A stretch of 58,738 bases of DNA from Gammaproteobacteria bacterium (GCA_002747055.1 PDSQ01000037.1:1-58738); one strand, 5' to 3'; positions 18,800 through 28,827 are shown, counted from the first letter of the stretch. Program-made: numbers and translations. Notes: generated by a model from the sequence alone, not told the origin.

Positions 18800-18856
18800 G
18801 GCCATTAACAATGGCCTGGCATATTCGGGCAGATATGGAATCCGCCCGCACGGCTG
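18800..18856. repeat. Intergenic palindromes; REP-like hairpin copy 2
   Basis: GGCCATT-AAC-AATGGCC (18800-18816) is a perfect 7-bp hairpin. It is followed by GGGCAGAT-ATGGA-ATCCGCCC (18827-18847), an imperfect hairpin. The word TATGGAATC[C/T]GCCC and the following CA..GGCTGTTG are shared with the copy at 9254-9316. The hairpins lie between holC and the thioesterase gene. There is no T-run, so I do not call a terminator. Confidence 0.4.
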
Positions 18857-18893
18857 TTGTTGCATGGATTCACTGCTGACAAGCCATTTGGGC

Positions 18894-19361
18894 TCACTTT
18901 TCTTGTTTCGAAAAGTCGTGAATTTCCATCTTGAATTGCGCTGATTTCAGTTCCGCATAGTGCTTGCGGACAGTGCTCAGCACTGAGCCATCCTGGTTGG
19001 CAATTTCGACGATTCGGTTGAATTGACGAAAGTTGTCCGGCAGTTTTGCGGACAGGTTGACCAGCAAATCGCAGTGTTGATTCTGGGCCGCCTGCTGGTT
19101 GTTTGTGCCGATGACAATTGGGCTCGATGTTTTATTATCTGCGCTATCTGCTGACTCCTGAGTACATTGTCCATGTGGAATAAAGCTTTCAGGGTTGAAT
19201 TCCCATAATCGGTCATCCATCAATTGTGCCTGTTGTTCGAAATCGGTGTGAATATAAACTGTCAGGTCTTGTTTATAAGCTTTTGCGACCAACCTGCACG
19301 CGAACAGATAGCGTTCGCTATGCAATGGCTGTTGCAATATATAAAACTGGGCCGTTTTCAA
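18894..19361 (-). CDS. holC: DNA polymerase III chi subunit HolC
   Basis: HolC bridges the clamp loader to single-strand-binding protein during replication. The 155-residue protein starts with 'AQFYILQQPLHSERYLFACRLVAKAY', typical of chi, then 'VYIHTDFEQQAQLMDDRLWEF' and 'SFIPHGQ'. The central 'ADSADNKTSSPIVIG' segment and 'DLLVNLSAKLPDNFRQFNRIVEI' complete the Rossmann-like fold. Its C-terminal 20 residues are polar and variable. It lies 40 bp downstream of pepA on the same strand, the usual pepA-holC-valS order. Confidence 0.93.
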   Translation of the reverse strand: MKTAQFYILQQPLHSERYLFACRLVAKAYKQDLTVYIHTDFEQQAQLMDDRLWEFNPESFIPHGQCTQESADSADNKTSSPIVIGTNNQQAAQNQHCDLLVNLSAKLPDNFRQFNRIVEIANQDGSVLSTVRKHYAELKSAQFKMEIHDFSKQEK

Positions 19362-19401
19362 TGAAAGTTGTCTGCCTGTTTTATAGAAGTATTGAATCAG
19401 A

Positions 19402-20901
19402 TTAAAGTTTGTTCAGCAGGTACTCGACCAGTAACCCTACCGGTCGGCCGGTAGCCCCTTTTGCCTCGCCAGAATGCCAGGCTGTACCCGCTATATCCAG
19501 ATGCGCCCAGCGGAACGATTTGGCAAACCGTGACAAGAAGCAGGCTGCGGTGATCGAGCCTGCCTGGCGGCCGCCAATGTTTTGCATGTCGGCAAAGTTG
19601 CTGTCCAGTTGTGTCTGGTATTCTTCCCAGATCGGCATTCGCCAGGCTCTATCCAGCGTGGTTTGGCCCGCTGTCAGCAGTTCGTCGGCCAGCTCATCGT
19701 TGTTGCTCATCAACCCCGATGCCTGGTTACCGAGTGCGATGATACAGGCTCCGGTCAATGTGGCAATATCGACGACAGAGGCGGGCTTGAATTTCTCCGC
19801 ATAGGTGAGTGCGTCACATAACACAAGACGACCCTCAGCGTCAGTGTTGAGTATTTCCACGGTTTGACCCGACATGGTGGTGACAATGTCACCGGGCCGG
19901 CTGGCTTTGCCGCTTGGCATATTCTCGGCGGAACTGACCATGCCGATGATATTCAAGGCCGGCTGGAGCTCGGTCATGGCCTGCATCACGCCAAATACGG
20001 CTGCCGCGCCGCACATATCGTATTTCATTTCGTCCATCGCCTCGCCGGGTTTCAGGCTGATTCCCCCGCTATCGAATGTGATACCTTTGCCTAGCAGTAC
20101 ATGCGGTTTGTCTTTTGCCTTGCCACCTTTGTACTCCATAATGATCAATTTTGCTGGTTGCTCACTGCCAGCACTGACCGAAAGCAAGGCTCCCATGCCA
20201 AGCTCTTTCATCGTTTTTTCTTCAATGATGGTTGTTTTGATATGGCTATGCTGCTTGGCCAGCGCTCTGGCTTTTTGTGCCAAATAGGCAGGCGTGCAGA
20301 TATTGCTCGGCAGATTGCCCAGTGTTTTGGTCAAAGCGATGCCGTTGGCTGTGGCCAATCCGGTGTTCAAAGCGCGTGTCGCATCGGCTATATTGTCGTT
20401 ACTACCGATCAATATTTGGATTTCTTTCAATATTACCGGGTTTGCCTGTTTGCTTTTGAAGTCATCAAAGCGATAGATACTGCTTTCGGCGGTTTCGACC
20501 AATTTACGAACTAGCCAGTCTGAAGGTTTGTCAGCCGATAAAAACTCGCTAAGCGGTATCGCCACTTTTTTCGCATTGATCTCTTTCAGAGCGGAAAAGC
20601 ATCCTGTCAGTGTCTTCAGGATGTTTTGTCCGCTAGCCTCTTTTTTGTCACCATTTTTGATCAGCAGGATGCGTCTGATCGGCTGGTTGTCGCGCAGCAC
20701 GATCAGTTGCGTGTCGCCAGCGGCGGACTTGAGGTCCCCGTGTTTGAGGGTTTGCGAGAGTTGTCCGTCCAGGATATCGTCTGTTTTCCGGCCGAACTCA
20801 GAGACAAGTTTGTGCCCGGCTGTGCCCAGGACCAGGCAATCAATTTTGGTTTTTGCGAGGTTGGCTTTGGCAGTGCTGGTTTTGGCTATTTTATAGTTCA
20901 T
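19402..20901 (-). CDS. pepA: Leucyl aminopeptidase PepA
   Basis: PepA is a cytosolic, dizinc/manganese M17 aminopeptidase that trims N-terminal residues from peptides. In some bacteria it is also a DNA-binding repressor and Xer recombination accessory protein. The 499-residue protein carries the family signature 'NTDAEGRLVL' near residue 352. It also has the metal-ligand region 'GKGITFDSGGISLKPGEAMDEMKYDM', here positions about 268-293 with the lysine and aspartates conserved. It diverges from lptF across a 170-bp gap that should hold both promoters. I did not find boxes clear enough to annotate. Confidence 0.96.
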   Translation of the reverse strand: MNYKIAKTSTAKANLAKTKIDCLVLGTAGHKLVSEFGRKTDDILDGQLSQTLKHGDLKSAAGDTQLIVLRDNQPIRRILLIKNGDKKEASGQNILKTLTGCFSALKEINAKKVAIPLSEFLSADKPSDWLVRKLVETAESSIYRFDDFKSKQANPVILKEIQILIGSNDNIADATRALNTGLATANGIALTKTLGNLPSNICTPAYLAQKARALAKQHSHIKTTIIEEKTMKELGMGALLSVSAGSEQPAKLIIMEYKGGKAKDKPHVLLGKGITFDSGGISLKPGEAMDEMKYDMCGAAAVFGVMQAMTELQPALNIIGMVSSAENMPSGKASRPGDIVTTMSGQTVEILNTDAEGRLVLCDALTYAEKFKPASVVDIATLTGACIIALGNQASGLMSNNDELADELLTAGQTTLDRAWRMPIWEEYQTQLDSNFADMQNIGGRQAGSITAACFLSRFAKSFRWAHLDIAGTAWHSGEAKGATGRPVGLLVEYLLNKL

Positions 20902-21071
20902 GATGTTATGGTTACCGAAATCAGGTTGATGAGGCGTTGCGAATCATTCTAGTGGCCCAGATCAGAAGGAGCAAATTTGGCAACAATTTTTGCGACTGAC
21001 CTGAAACCGTACGAACGACTTGTGATTTTCGGTAAAATCTGGTTGTATTGCCCTTTATCTCTACCTTGTCC

Positions 21072-22184
21072 ATGCTAAGCGGAATCGCCTTGTTTATCAT
21101 TTTTAGATATCTCGCAAAACAAGTCTTGCTCAGTATGCTTGCTGTTTCCGGTGTGCTGATGTTGATATTTATGAGCGGCCGACTGATTAAATATATTGCC
21201 CAGGCGGCGGCGGGGGGGATTTCCGGTGATGTTCTGCTGGCAGTGATGGGCTATCGGATGCCAGGGTTCCTTGAATTGATTCTGCCTTTGGGGTTGTTCA
21301 TTGGAATTTTGCTTGCCTATGGACGGATGTATCTGGAAAGTGAAATGACGGTACTGCAGGCCTGCGGTATGAGTCAAACCCGACTGGTCGGCATGACGTT
21401 GATCGTGTCGCTGGTCGTGGCTGCGGTCGTTGCCTGGTTAAGTCTTTACATGGCTCCTGTCGGAATGAAAAAAACCCAGGCTATTTTTGCCGAGCAGGCA
21501 AAGCTCACCGTGTTCGAGTTGTTGGCAGCCGGACGTTTTCAGAAGCGATCCGATATTACGTTCTATACCGAGTCGCTGAGTGATGATAAGCAAGAATTGA
21601 GAAACGTTTTTATGTATGTGCCAACAAAAAAAGGCAAGCAATCAGCGGTGACCGTTGCCAAAACCGGGCGTTTAAAATTTGATGAGGTGTCTGGCTCTCG
21701 TTATTTGGTTTTGGAAAAAGGCACTCGCTTCGAGGCTCCGCCTGGTCAGTTGGAACTGACGACATTTGAATTTGCTACCTATGGTCACAGAATCGAAATC
21801 CCGGACGCGCGTAATATCAAGAAAAAAGACGAAGCGATCAGTACCCTGGAGTTATGGCATTCTGACTCCCCGAAATACCGCGCCCTGTTGCAATGGCGTA
21901 TTTCGTTGCCACTGTTGGTACCTATCGTGACTTTGTTGGCGATTTCGTTGAGCCGGGTCAATCCTCGACAGGGGCGTTTTTTCCATCTTCTTCCAGCCAT
22001 GCTGATATACATTACCTATTTAGGGCTTCTGATTGCGTCCCGCAAATGGGTGGAAAAAGAATTGGTTCCCGAATGGATTGGTATGTGGTGGGTACACATG
22101 GTTTTTTTCGCCACCGCAATTCTCAACCTCTATGCCAAGGAGTGGCGCAGCAAGCTGAGGAAGAGGCTTGATGTGGAAAATTGA
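21072..22184 (+). CDS. lptF: LPS export permease LptF
   Basis: LptF forms, with LptG and the ATPase LptB, the inner-membrane exporter that lifts lipopolysaccharide onto the LptC-A bridge. The 370-residue protein has three N-terminal helices, a periplasmic beta-jellyroll (about residues 130-270) and three C-terminal helices. 'FLELILPLGLFIGILLAYGRMYLESEMTVLQACGMS' covers the conserved YjgP/YjgQ region at positions about 75-110. Start ATG 21072 has no ribosome site. A TTG at 21090, preceded by AGCGGA, would give an N-terminus (MFIIFRYL) closer to known LptF proteins and may be the real start. It overlaps lptG by 14 bases. Confidence 0.95.
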   Translation: MLSGIALFIIFRYLAKQVLLSMLAVSGVLMLIFMSGRLIKYIAQAAAGGISGDVLLAVMGYRMPGFLELILPLGLFIGILLAYGRMYLESEMTVLQACGMSQTRLVGMTLIVSLVVAAVVAWLSLYMAPVGMKKTQAIFAEQAKLTVFELLAAGRFQKRSDITFYTESLSDDKQELRNVFMYVPTKKGKQSAVTVAKTGRLKFDEVSGSRYLVLEKGTRFEAPPGQLELTTFEFATYGHRIEIPDARNIKKKDEAISTLELWHSDSPKYRALLQWRISLPLLVPIVTLLAISLSRVNPRQGRFFHLLPAMLIYITYLGLLIASRKWVEKELVPEWIGMWWVHMVFFATAILNLYAKEWRSKLRKRLDVEN

Positions 22185-23232
22185 TCGTTATATCGTTACC
22201 ACAGTTTCGGCCGCCATCATTATGGTACTTGGTGTCGTGATCAGTCTGGATTTGGTGTTTGGTTTGATAGCCGAACTGGAAGAAACCAAGAATGATTACG
22301 GCACGATCGAGGCGCTGACCTATGTCGTCATCACCGTCCCGCGTCGTATCTACGATTATCTGCCGCTGGCGGCTTTTATCGGTAGCCTGGTTGGTCTGGG
22401 CGTGCTGGCCAACAACAGTGAACTGGTGGTTATCAGGGGCGCGGGTATCTCTATTGCCCGCATTGTCTGGGCCGCGATGAAACCAGCTGTCGTGGTTGTT
22501 CTGATCGGGTTGCTGCTGGGCGAGTATATCGCACCTTATACCGAGCGCATCGCCCAGAGTCAGAAAGCGATTGCAATAGGCGGCAAGGACAGAGTTGCCT
22601 CCTCCAAAGGGGTTTGGCACCGGGAAGATAACACCTTTATGCATTTCAATGCCGTTCAACCCGGTGGTGTTCTGCATGGTATTACCCTGTATACCTTTGA
22701 TGACCATGAATGGCTGAGTCAAATCACCTATGCGGAGAGGGGAGTGTATCACGAAGGAAAATGGTCGCTCGAAAAAGTCGAAAAGATTGCGATCGATCGT
22801 CACGCCGCAAAAAAGACACATGCCGATTCGTTGGACTGGCAGACCGGGCTGTCACCGGAGGTGCTCAGCTTTTTGATCGTCAAGCCGGATAACCTGTCGA
22901 TATCCGGGTTGTATGATTATTCCAGCTATTTATCCGAGCAGGGGCTGAATGCGACCCAGTATCTGATGGCTTTCTGGAAAAAACTGCTCAGGCCGATCAC
23001 TACGGCGGTGCTGGTGCTGGTTGCCATTTCCTTCGTATTTGGCCCGTTGCGCTCAGTTACCATGGGGTTCCGTGTGTTTACCGGGATTATTGTCGGGCTG
23101 CTTTTCAAGTACATGCAGGACTTGCTTGGGCCATCCAGCCTGGTATTCGGTTTTAACCCGATCTGGGCGACACTGATACCTATCATCATTTGTGCATTGG
23201 TCGGTTTCATTTTAATGCGGCGGGCTGGATAG
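22171..23232 (+). CDS. lptG: LPS export permease LptG
   Basis: This is the partner of LptF in the LptB2FG transporter. The 353-residue protein starts with 'MWKIDRYIVTTVSAAIIMV', has 'DYLPLAAFIGSLVGLGVLANNSELVVIRGAGIS' at positions about 60-92, a periplasmic jellyroll and three C-terminal helices ending in 'IICALVGFILMRRAG'. Start ATG 22171 lies inside the end of lptF, implying translational coupling. The RDD-family gene converges three bases after its stop. lptF and lptG facing away from pepA is the standard gammaproteobacterial arrangement. Confidence 0.96.
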   Translation: MWKIDRYIVTTVSAAIIMVLGVVISLDLVFGLIAELEETKNDYGTIEALTYVVITVPRRIYDYLPLAAFIGSLVGLGVLANNSELVVIRGAGISIARIVWAAMKPAVVVVLIGLLLGEYIAPYTERIAQSQKAIAIGGKDRVASSKGVWHREDNTFMHFNAVQPGGVLHGITLYTFDDHEWLSQITYAERGVYHEGKWSLEKVEKIAIDRHAAKKTHADSLDWQTGLSPEVLSFLIVKPDNLSISGLYDYSSYLSEQGLNATQYLMAFWKKLLRPITTAVLVLVAISFVFGPLRSVTMGFRVFTGIIVGLLFKYMQDLLGPSSLVFGFNPIWATLIPIIICALVGFILMRRAG

Positions 23233-23234
23233 CT

Positions 23235-23729
23235 TTAGCCGTTTTTCTGTCTTTTCGGAATCTGCACTACGTCGGACAGTGAAAAATGGTCGTGCCAGGA
23301 GCGCTTGTTTGTGTCCCAGACAGACCAAAGATAGCCCAGTCCAAAACAGCCGAAGGAGACCCATGCCATCATAAAGCGCAGCAATGCCTGCAGCCATCTA
23401 ATTGATCTGCCTTCACTGGTTTGTATTCGGATATGCCAGGCCTGCATACCGAGTGTTTGTCCCGATTTGGTCCAAAAGTAAGCGAAGAAAAAGAAGAGTG
23501 TGACAAATAAAACCGATGTCAGTAGCGGGTCAGTGTTCATTTCGCCGGATTCGGTCAATCGCTTCAATTCTTCCGCACCGATGATTTTGCTCTGGATCAT
23601 TTTGTAAATGCCGGTGGTAACCAACATAAGAGCAACGCCGATAAGCGTATCGTATAGCATCGCTGCCAGTCTGCGAATGAGTCCCGCAGGTTGAACTTCT
23701 TCTGGTGATTCCGGGAATTGATAGGTCAT
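23235..23729 (-). CDS. RDD-family membrane protein
   Basis: The 164-residue protein has three hydrophobic segments (about residues 26-48, 76-97 and 128-147). The family pattern begins 'PAGLIRRLAAMLYDTLIGVALML'; the RDD family is defined by an Arg-Asp-Asp arrangement in its helices. A 'TLGMQAWHIRIQTSEG' loop is typical. Some RDD proteins are Na+(Li+)/H+ antiporters, but most are unassigned. I used ATG 23729; a TTG seven codons upstream gives the longer version. It converges on lptG with almost no gap, as in many relatives. Confidence 0.85.
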   Translation of the reverse strand: MTYQFPESPEEVQPAGLIRRLAAMLYDTLIGVALMLVTTGIYKMIQSKIIGAEELKRLTESGEMNTDPLLTSVLFVTLFFFFAYFWTKSGQTLGMQAWHIRIQTSEGRSIRWLQALLRFMMAWVSFGCFGLGYLWSVWDTNKRSWHDHFSLSDVVQIPKRQKNG

Positions 23730-23914
23730 AGTGAGCGGTTCGTTTGTCAATAATGGTCAGCAGTATAGGTTTCGACAGGCGCAGTCTAATTGATACTGAC
23801 GCAGAAACCAATTTCTATATTCATTTGAATTTCGCTTGGTAACCGGCATTGAAGATGTAGCGATTTCAGTCGCTATACCGGCTAACGCAACTGAGATTTT
23901 AGGGGAGGTCGGAA

Positions 23915-24127
23915 ATGCAAAGCGTGAACCATCTGTTTGACACTGCCTTTGGTAATCGAGATAAACCGAGCGAAAAGCCATCGGTGCTTGATCGGACTGA
24001 CCAGCGCGGTGTAAGCGAGCAGTTTGAGCGTCGGGTAATAGGGCGGCAAGATGCCGTGCTGGAATTCAAGCCAAACGCACCGTGTTTTCAGGAATTGATT
24101 CATCATATGCTGGATCGGTCGTCATGA
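23915..24127 (+). CDS. Small hypothetical protein
   Basis: The 70-residue polar, charged ORF has an unusually good ribosome site (GGGGAGG about ten bases before ATG 23915) and is followed by an intrinsic terminator at 24164-24188. These two signals favour a real gene. There is no recognisable domain, signal peptide or membrane segment. The opposite strand is also open over much of the interval (to 24106) but lacks comparable signals. It occupies the otherwise gene-free stretch between the RDD gene and alaS. Confidence 0.4.
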   Translation: MQSVNHLFDTAFGNRDKPSEKPSVLDRTDQRGVSEQFERRVIGRQDAVLEFKPNAPCFQELIHHMLDRSS

Positions 24128-24163
24128 TTTGTTTGTCGTGAGGTGCTCCTCAATCATACTACG

Positions 24164-24188
24164 CGGGCGAAATTGCCCGTTTTTTTTG
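24164..24188 (+). terminator. Intrinsic terminator
   Basis: CGGGC-GAAATT-GCCCG followed by eight T residues. It ends the small ORF transcript at 23915-24127 and isolates alaS from upstream transcription. Confidence 0.85.
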
Positions 24189-24322
24189 TGTTGGAAGTAT
24201 TCCTATTGATTTTATTGTGAAAAATGTCAACTTGCATGTCCGCAATGGCTGCATCTGTGGTAGAGTACACAGTTTCCCCAACCCAACCTTGAATAAAAAC
24301 AGCCAGCCCATTGGATTGATTT

Positions 24323-26923
24323 ATGAAGAGTTCTGAAATTCGTCGAGCATTCCTTGATTATTTTAAGCGTAATGGTCATCGAGAAGTCGATAGCAGTTCG
24401 TTAGTGCCTGCCGACGACCCTACCTTGCTTTTTACCAATGCCGGAATGAATCAGTTTAAAGACGTGTTTCTGGGCAAAGAGCGTCGCCCCTACAGTCGCG
24501 CGGCCACTTCCCAAAAATGTGTCAGGGCCGGTGGCAAGCACAATGACTTGGAAAATGTCGGTTACACTGCCAGGCATCATACCTTTTTCGAAATGCTCGG
24601 CAATTTTAGCTTCGGTGACTATTTTAAAAGCGATGCGATTCGTTTTGCCTGGGAGTTTCTGACGGTTGAGTTGGAGTTGCCGCCAGAAAAGCTGTGGGTA
24701 ACGGTTTATCAAGACGATAAGGAAGCGGAAGATATCTGGTTGAACGATGTTGGCGTCGATCCGTCGCGGTTTTCTCGACTGGGTGAGAAAGACAACTTTT
24801 GGGCGATGGGTGATACCGGTCCGTGTGGCCCGTGTTCCGAAGTTTTCTATGATCATGGTGAATTGGTTGCGGGTGATCCGCCGGGTGGCCCGAACGATGA
24901 TGGCGACAGATATATTGAAATCTGGAATCTGGTTTTCATGCAGTATAACCGAACCGCGGATGGCCAACTGAATCCTCTGCCCCGACCTTCGGTGGATACC
25001 GGTATGGGATTGGAGCGTGTGTCAGCAGTGATGCAGAATGTGCACAGTAACTATGAGATCGATCTTTTTCAAACTATTTTGCAGGGGGCGTCCCGCTTGC
25101 TGGGCGGAGTCGCTACGACGAACCAGTCACTGCGTGTTATCGCCGATCACATCCGAGCCTGTGCGTTTCTGATTTCTGATGGTGTGATACCTTCAAATGA
25201 AGGACGGGGCTTTGTGCTGCGTCGAATTATTCGACGTGCCGTTCGTCACGGCAACAAACTGGGGGCAACCGCCCCGTTTTTTTATCAACTGGTGTCGGTA
25301 TTGGCGGATGCCATGGGGGATGCGTATCCTGAGCTGATCAGAAACGGAGCGGAAATAGAGCGAATTTTGTTGCTCGAAGAGGAGCAGTTTGCCCGAACCC
25401 TCGATAAGGGAATGAAATTACTGCAACAAGATATCAAACAATTGGAAGGTCAGGTGATTCCTGGCAATACCATATTCACTCTTTACGATACCTATGGATT
25501 TCCGGTTGATTTGGTTAACGATATTGCCCGGGAACATGGTCTGGAACTGGACTATGAGGGCTATGAAAAAGAAATGGAGGCGCAGCGGGAACGCGCCCGG
25601 TCAGCCAGTAAATTTGGTGTCGACTACAGCCATGCAATCGTGGTGGATGGTAAAACCTTGTTCACCGGATATGAGCAGGTGGTCGGCCAGGATTGTGCTG
25701 TTAAGGCCGTGTTTGTCGGTGGCGAACCCGGTGTCGGAAAATCGGGCGATCAGGCGGTGGTCGTGCTTGAAGAAACGCCTTTCTATGCCGAATCGGGTGG
25801 CCAGGTCGGTGACCAGGGGCTGATAACCTGGAGTGGTGGTGAATTCCAGGTTCAGGATACCCAAAAAGAGGGCAATAACCACCTTCATATCGGTAAAGTC
25901 ATGAGCGGTGAAATTGCGCCAGATAACAAAGTCAGCGCGCTGGTCGACTCGGTTAAAAGGAAAGCTACGGCACTCAATCATTCGGCAACTCACCTGCTGC
26001 ATGCTGCCCTGCGTCAAGTTTTGGGTGATCATGTGGTGCAGAAGGGGTCTTTGGTTGACCATGAAAAACTCAGGTTCGATTTTGCCCATCCGGAAGCCGT
26101 AACGACCGAGCAAATTCAACAGATCGAATCTATCGTCAACCAACAGATTAGAGCCAATACAGAAATAACGACCGAAGTGACCGATATCGAAACGGCCCGG
26201 AAGAAGGGCGCAATGGCACTGTTTGGTGAAAAATACGGAGATCAAGTGCGGGTTTTGTCGATGGGCGAGTCCGATTTTTCAATTGAGTTGTGTGGTGGTA
26301 CACATGCTCGACGAACAGGCGATATCGGTTCCCTGGTTGTGGTATCCGAAGGTGCTATCTCGTCTGGTGTTCGTCGTATCGAAGCCGTTACCGGTGCTTT
26401 GGCTGAGGCCAGGTGTCGCAGTGACGGTCGTATTCTCAAGTCGATGGCCGACTTGTTAAAAACCAGTCGGGACGGAGCGCCCGATAAGCTTCGGCAAACA
26501 GTCGATCGTATTAAGACCCTGGAAAAAGAGCTGGATCAGCTTAAGAGTAAGTTAGCCAGTTTTGCCGGTGATGACCTGGCCGAAAAGGCGGTCGATATCA
26601 GTGGCGTCAAAGTGCTGGCGGCCAAACTCGATGGTGTCGACAGAAAAGCGTTGCTGGATACCGCAGACCAGCTCAAAAACAAGCTGGGTACGGCTGTCGT
26701 TCTACTCTGTTCGGTTGAGGATGATAAGGTCATATTGGTTGCCGGAGCAACCAAAGATATTTGTAAAAAGATGAAGGCCGGTGATTTGATTAGGGAAACG
26801 GCCTCAAAGTTGGGTGGTAAAGGTGGGGGCCGGCCGGATATGGCGCAAGGTGGCGGCTCCGATATCGCTGGTATACCGGTAATGCTCGAAATGGTTCCGG
26901 AGTGGGTTCAATCCAGGGTATAG
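24323..26923 (+). CDS. alaS: Alanyl-tRNA synthetase
   Basis: AlaS charges tRNA-Ala and edits Ser/Gly mischarging. The 866-residue length is normal. The class II catalytic domain begins '[20 protein letters not shown]' and includes '[14 protein letters not shown]'. The editing domain carries the zinc ligands '[11 protein letters not shown]' (about residue 554) and '[13 protein letters not shown]' (about 657). The C-terminal C-Ala region has the glycine-rich '[16 protein letters not shown]'. alaS-lysC-csrA-tRNA-Ser is the same order as in pseudomonads. Confidence 0.97.
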   Translation: MKSSEIRRAFLDYFKRNGHREVDSSSLVPADDPTLLFTNAGMNQFKDVFLGKERRPYSRAATSQKCVRAGGKHNDLENVGYTARHHTFFEMLGNFSFGDYFKSDAIRFAWEFLTVELELPPEKLWVTVYQDDKEAEDIWLNDVGVDPSRFSRLGEKDNFWAMGDTGPCGPCSEVFYDHGELVAGDPPGGPNDDGDRYIEIWNLVFMQYNRTADGQLNPLPRPSVDTGMGLERVSAVMQNVHSNYEIDLFQTILQGASRLLGGVATTNQSLRVIADHIRACAFLISDGVIPSNEGRGFVLRRIIRRAVRHGNKLGATAPFFYQLVSVLADAMGDAYPELIRNGAEIERILLLEEEQFARTLDKGMKLLQQDIKQLEGQVIPGNTIFTLYDTYGFPVDLVNDIAREHGLELDYEGYEKEMEAQRERARSASKFGVDYSHAIVVDGKTLFTGYEQVVGQDCAVKAVFVGGEPGVGKSGDQAVVVLEETPFYAESGGQVGDQGLITWSGGEFQVQDTQKEGNNHLHIGKVMSGEIAPDNKVSALVDSVKRKATALNHSATHLLHAALRQVLGDHVVQKGSLVDHEKLRFDFAHPEAVTTEQIQQIESIVNQQIRANTEITTEVTDIETARKKGAMALFGEKYGDQVRVLSMGESDFSIELCGGTHARRTGDIGSLVVVSEGAISSGVRRIEAVTGALAEARCRSDGRILKSMADLLKTSRDGAPDKLRQTVDRIKTLEKELDQLKSKLASFAGDDLAEKAVDISGVKVLAAKLDGVDRKALLDTADQLKNKLGTAVVLLCSVEDDKVILVAGATKDICKKMKAGDLIRETASKLGGKGGGRPDMAQGGGSDIAGIPVMLEMVPEWVQSRV

Positions 26924-27014
26924 CGGGGGTCACAGGTTGCACTATTCGTGCTTGGTGAAATCTTGCTCGATGAAATAAAGTGAAATAAATTGCGGACAGG
27001 AAGTAGAAAGTTAG

Positions 27015-28253
27015 ATGGCTCTTTATGTACAAAAGTTTGGTGGCACCTCGGTTGGCTCGGTGGAACGGATACGTGCCGTCGCTGAAAAGGTGAAAAGTTT
27101 TCGTGAAAACGGGCATGATATCGTGGTTGTGGTGTCGGCCATGAGTGGCGAGACCAATCGGCTAATTTCCTTGGCCGGTTCGATAATGGATGAGCCAACC
27201 CCGAGAGAAATGGATGTATTGGTCTCAACCGGCGAGCAAGTGACTATTGCCCTGATGTGTATGGCTCTGCATAGTATGGGTTGTCCGGCAATTTCATATA
27301 CCGGAGGGCAAGTCAGGATTCTTACCGATACCGCACATACCAAGGCGCGTATTCGTTCTATTGATGAGAAAAGCATTCGTTCTGATTTGTCTTATGGCAA
27401 AGTCGTGGTCGTTGCCGGATTTCAGGGAGTCAATGAAGACGGGGCGATTACAACGCTTGGCAGGGGCGGGTCGGATACCTCTGCGGTTGCGTTGGCGGCG
27501 GCACTGAAGGCGGATGAGTGTCAGATCTATACGGATGTGGATGGAGTGTATACCACTGATCCTCGGGTTGTGGACAATGCAGTACGTATGGATAAGATTA
27601 CCTTTGAAGAAATGATAGAGATGGCCAGCCTTGGCTCCAAGGTATTGCAAATCAGGGCGGTGGAGTTTGCTGGCAAGTACAATGTGCCATTACGCGTGCT
27701 TTCCAGCTTCAAGGATGGCCCGGGCACCTTAATTACAACTGAGGATGACAGTGAAATGGAGCAACCAGTCGTATCCGGTATCGCTTTTAACCGGGATGAG
27801 GCAAAGCTGACAATGAAAGGGGTACCCGATACGCCTGGGATAGCCTCGAAAATACTCAAGCCTGTCAGTGATGCCAATATCGAAGTGGATATGATAGTGC
27901 AAAACACAGGAGATGACGGGCAGACCGATTTCACTTTCACCGTGCATCGAAATGATTACAAAAAAGTCTATGAAATCATGGAGGATTTGCGCAAAAAGCT
28001 CGGCGCCAGAGAAATGGCCGGTAATAACAAGATTGCCAAGGTGTCTATCGTCGGAGTCGGCATGCGCTCACACGCTGGTGTGGCGACGAAAATGTTTGAG
28101 GGTTTGTCCGAAGAAGGTATTAATATACTGATGATTGCCACGTCGGAAATCAAGGTTTCGGTGGTAATAGCCGAAAAATATCTTGAGTTGGCCGTGAGAT
28201 CATTGCATAGTATTTTTGGTCTGGCTGGCGAAGCGGTGGATGAGGCCTGCTAG
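27015..28253 (+). CDS. lysC: Aspartate kinase LysC
   Basis: LysC phosphorylates aspartate, the first step to lysine, threonine and methionine. The 412-residue monofunctional enzyme starts with the kinase motif 'VQKFGGTSVGSVERI', has the 'GRGGSDTSAVALAAAL' nucleotide/substrate loop, and ends with two ACT domains (from about residue 265) that bind feedback inhibitors. In related bacteria these sense lysine and threonine together. An internal start for a separate beta subunit, as in some species, was not evident. The 91-bp gap after alaS is too short for a lysine riboswitch. Confidence 0.96.
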   Translation: MALYVQKFGGTSVGSVERIRAVAEKVKSFRENGHDIVVVVSAMSGETNRLISLAGSIMDEPTPREMDVLVSTGEQVTIALMCMALHSMGCPAISYTGGQVRILTDTAHTKARIRSIDEKSIRSDLSYGKVVVVAGFQGVNEDGAITTLGRGGSDTSAVALAAALKADECQIYTDVDGVYTTDPRVVDNAVRMDKITFEEMIEMASLGSKVLQIRAVEFAGKYNVPLRVLSSFKDGPGTLITTEDDSEMEQPVVSGIAFNRDEAKLTMKGVPDTPGIASKILKPVSDANIEVDMIVQNTGDDGQTDFTFTVHRNDYKKVYEIMEDLRKKLGAREMAGNNKIAKVSIVGVGMRSHAGVATKMFEGLSEEGINILMIATSEIKVSVVIAEKYLELAVRSLHSIFGLAGEAVDEAC

Positions 28254-28480
28254 TGGGTGAAAGTAGCTGGCTGAACCAACAACCGCAACCAATCGCTCGC
28301 CAGCTGAAATCTAAAATATATTAAAAAAATAATAGGTTACCGATATTTTGGGGATTCCGTTCCATGCCAGCCAAAGGCGATCGAGTGGTCACACTGGCTG
28401 ATTGAAAGGCATGTAAAGGTTTTCCTTAACCAGTTTTGGGGATTGGAACAGGTCAAGCGTACATAAAAAGGAGATAGCTA

Positions 28481-28681
28481 ATGTTAATACTGACCCGTCG
28501 TGTAGGGGAGGCACTGATGGTTGGGGATGACGTGACGGTCACCGTGCTCGGTGTGAAAGGGAATCAAGTCAGGATTGGTGTCAGTGCGCCCAAAGAAGTG
28601 GCTGTGCATCGAGAAGAAATCTACCAAAGAATTCAACAAGAAAAGGTCGTCAACGGCCAGTCCGATCCGGACATTGAATAA
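28481..28681 (+). CDS. csrA: Carbon storage regulator CsrA
   Basis: CsrA binds GGA-containing hairpins in mRNA leaders and represses or stabilises translation. It commonly controls flagella, biofilm and carbon flow. The 66-residue protein is complete: '[17 protein letters not shown]' begins the fold, '[17 protein letters not shown]' and '[10 protein letters not shown]' form the RNA-binding edge, including the conserved arginine of 'HREEIY'. A good ribosome site (AAGGAG) precedes the ATG. The 227-bp leader after lysC holds no feature I can name, but csrA normally has its own promoters. Confidence 0.96.
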   Translation: MLILTRRVGEALMVGDDVTVTVLGVKGNQVRIGVSAPKEVAVHREEIYQRIQQEKVVNGQSDPDIE

Positions 28682-28698
28682 AAAACTGAAATAATTCT

Positions 28699-28726
28699 TT
28701 GATTTTATATAAATTGTTGTTATCAT
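28699..28726 (+). promoter_or_regulatory. Promoter for the tRNA-Ser/tRNA-Arg pair
   Basis: TTGATT (28699) and TATCAT (28721) are separated by 16 bases. A GC-rich discriminator (CGCGCC) follows, as is usual at stringently controlled stable-RNA promoters. The predicted start is about 7 bases before tRNA-Ser. Confidence 0.55.
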
Positions 28727-28739
28727 TCGCGCCGATTTT

Positions 28740-28827
28740 GGAGAGATGGCCGAGAGGCTGAAGGCGCGCCCCTGCTAAGGGCGTATACCGTCAGGTATCG
28801 AGGGTTCGAATCCCTCTCTCTCCGCCA
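28740..28827 (+). tRNA. serX: tRNA-Ser (GCU)
   Basis: The 88-nt gene includes encoded CCA. The acceptor GGAGAGA pairs with TCTCTCC. It has the long variable arm of serine tRNAs, the T-loop GGTTCGAATCC, and anticodon GCT in the loop CTGCTAA. This is the serine tRNA for AGC/AGU codons. The position after csrA is conserved in gammaproteobacteria. Confidence 0.95.

Noticed and set aside
26924..27014. Lysine riboswitch before lysC
   Set aside because: Only 91 bp separate alaS and lysC, too short for the aptamer, and no conserved core is visible.
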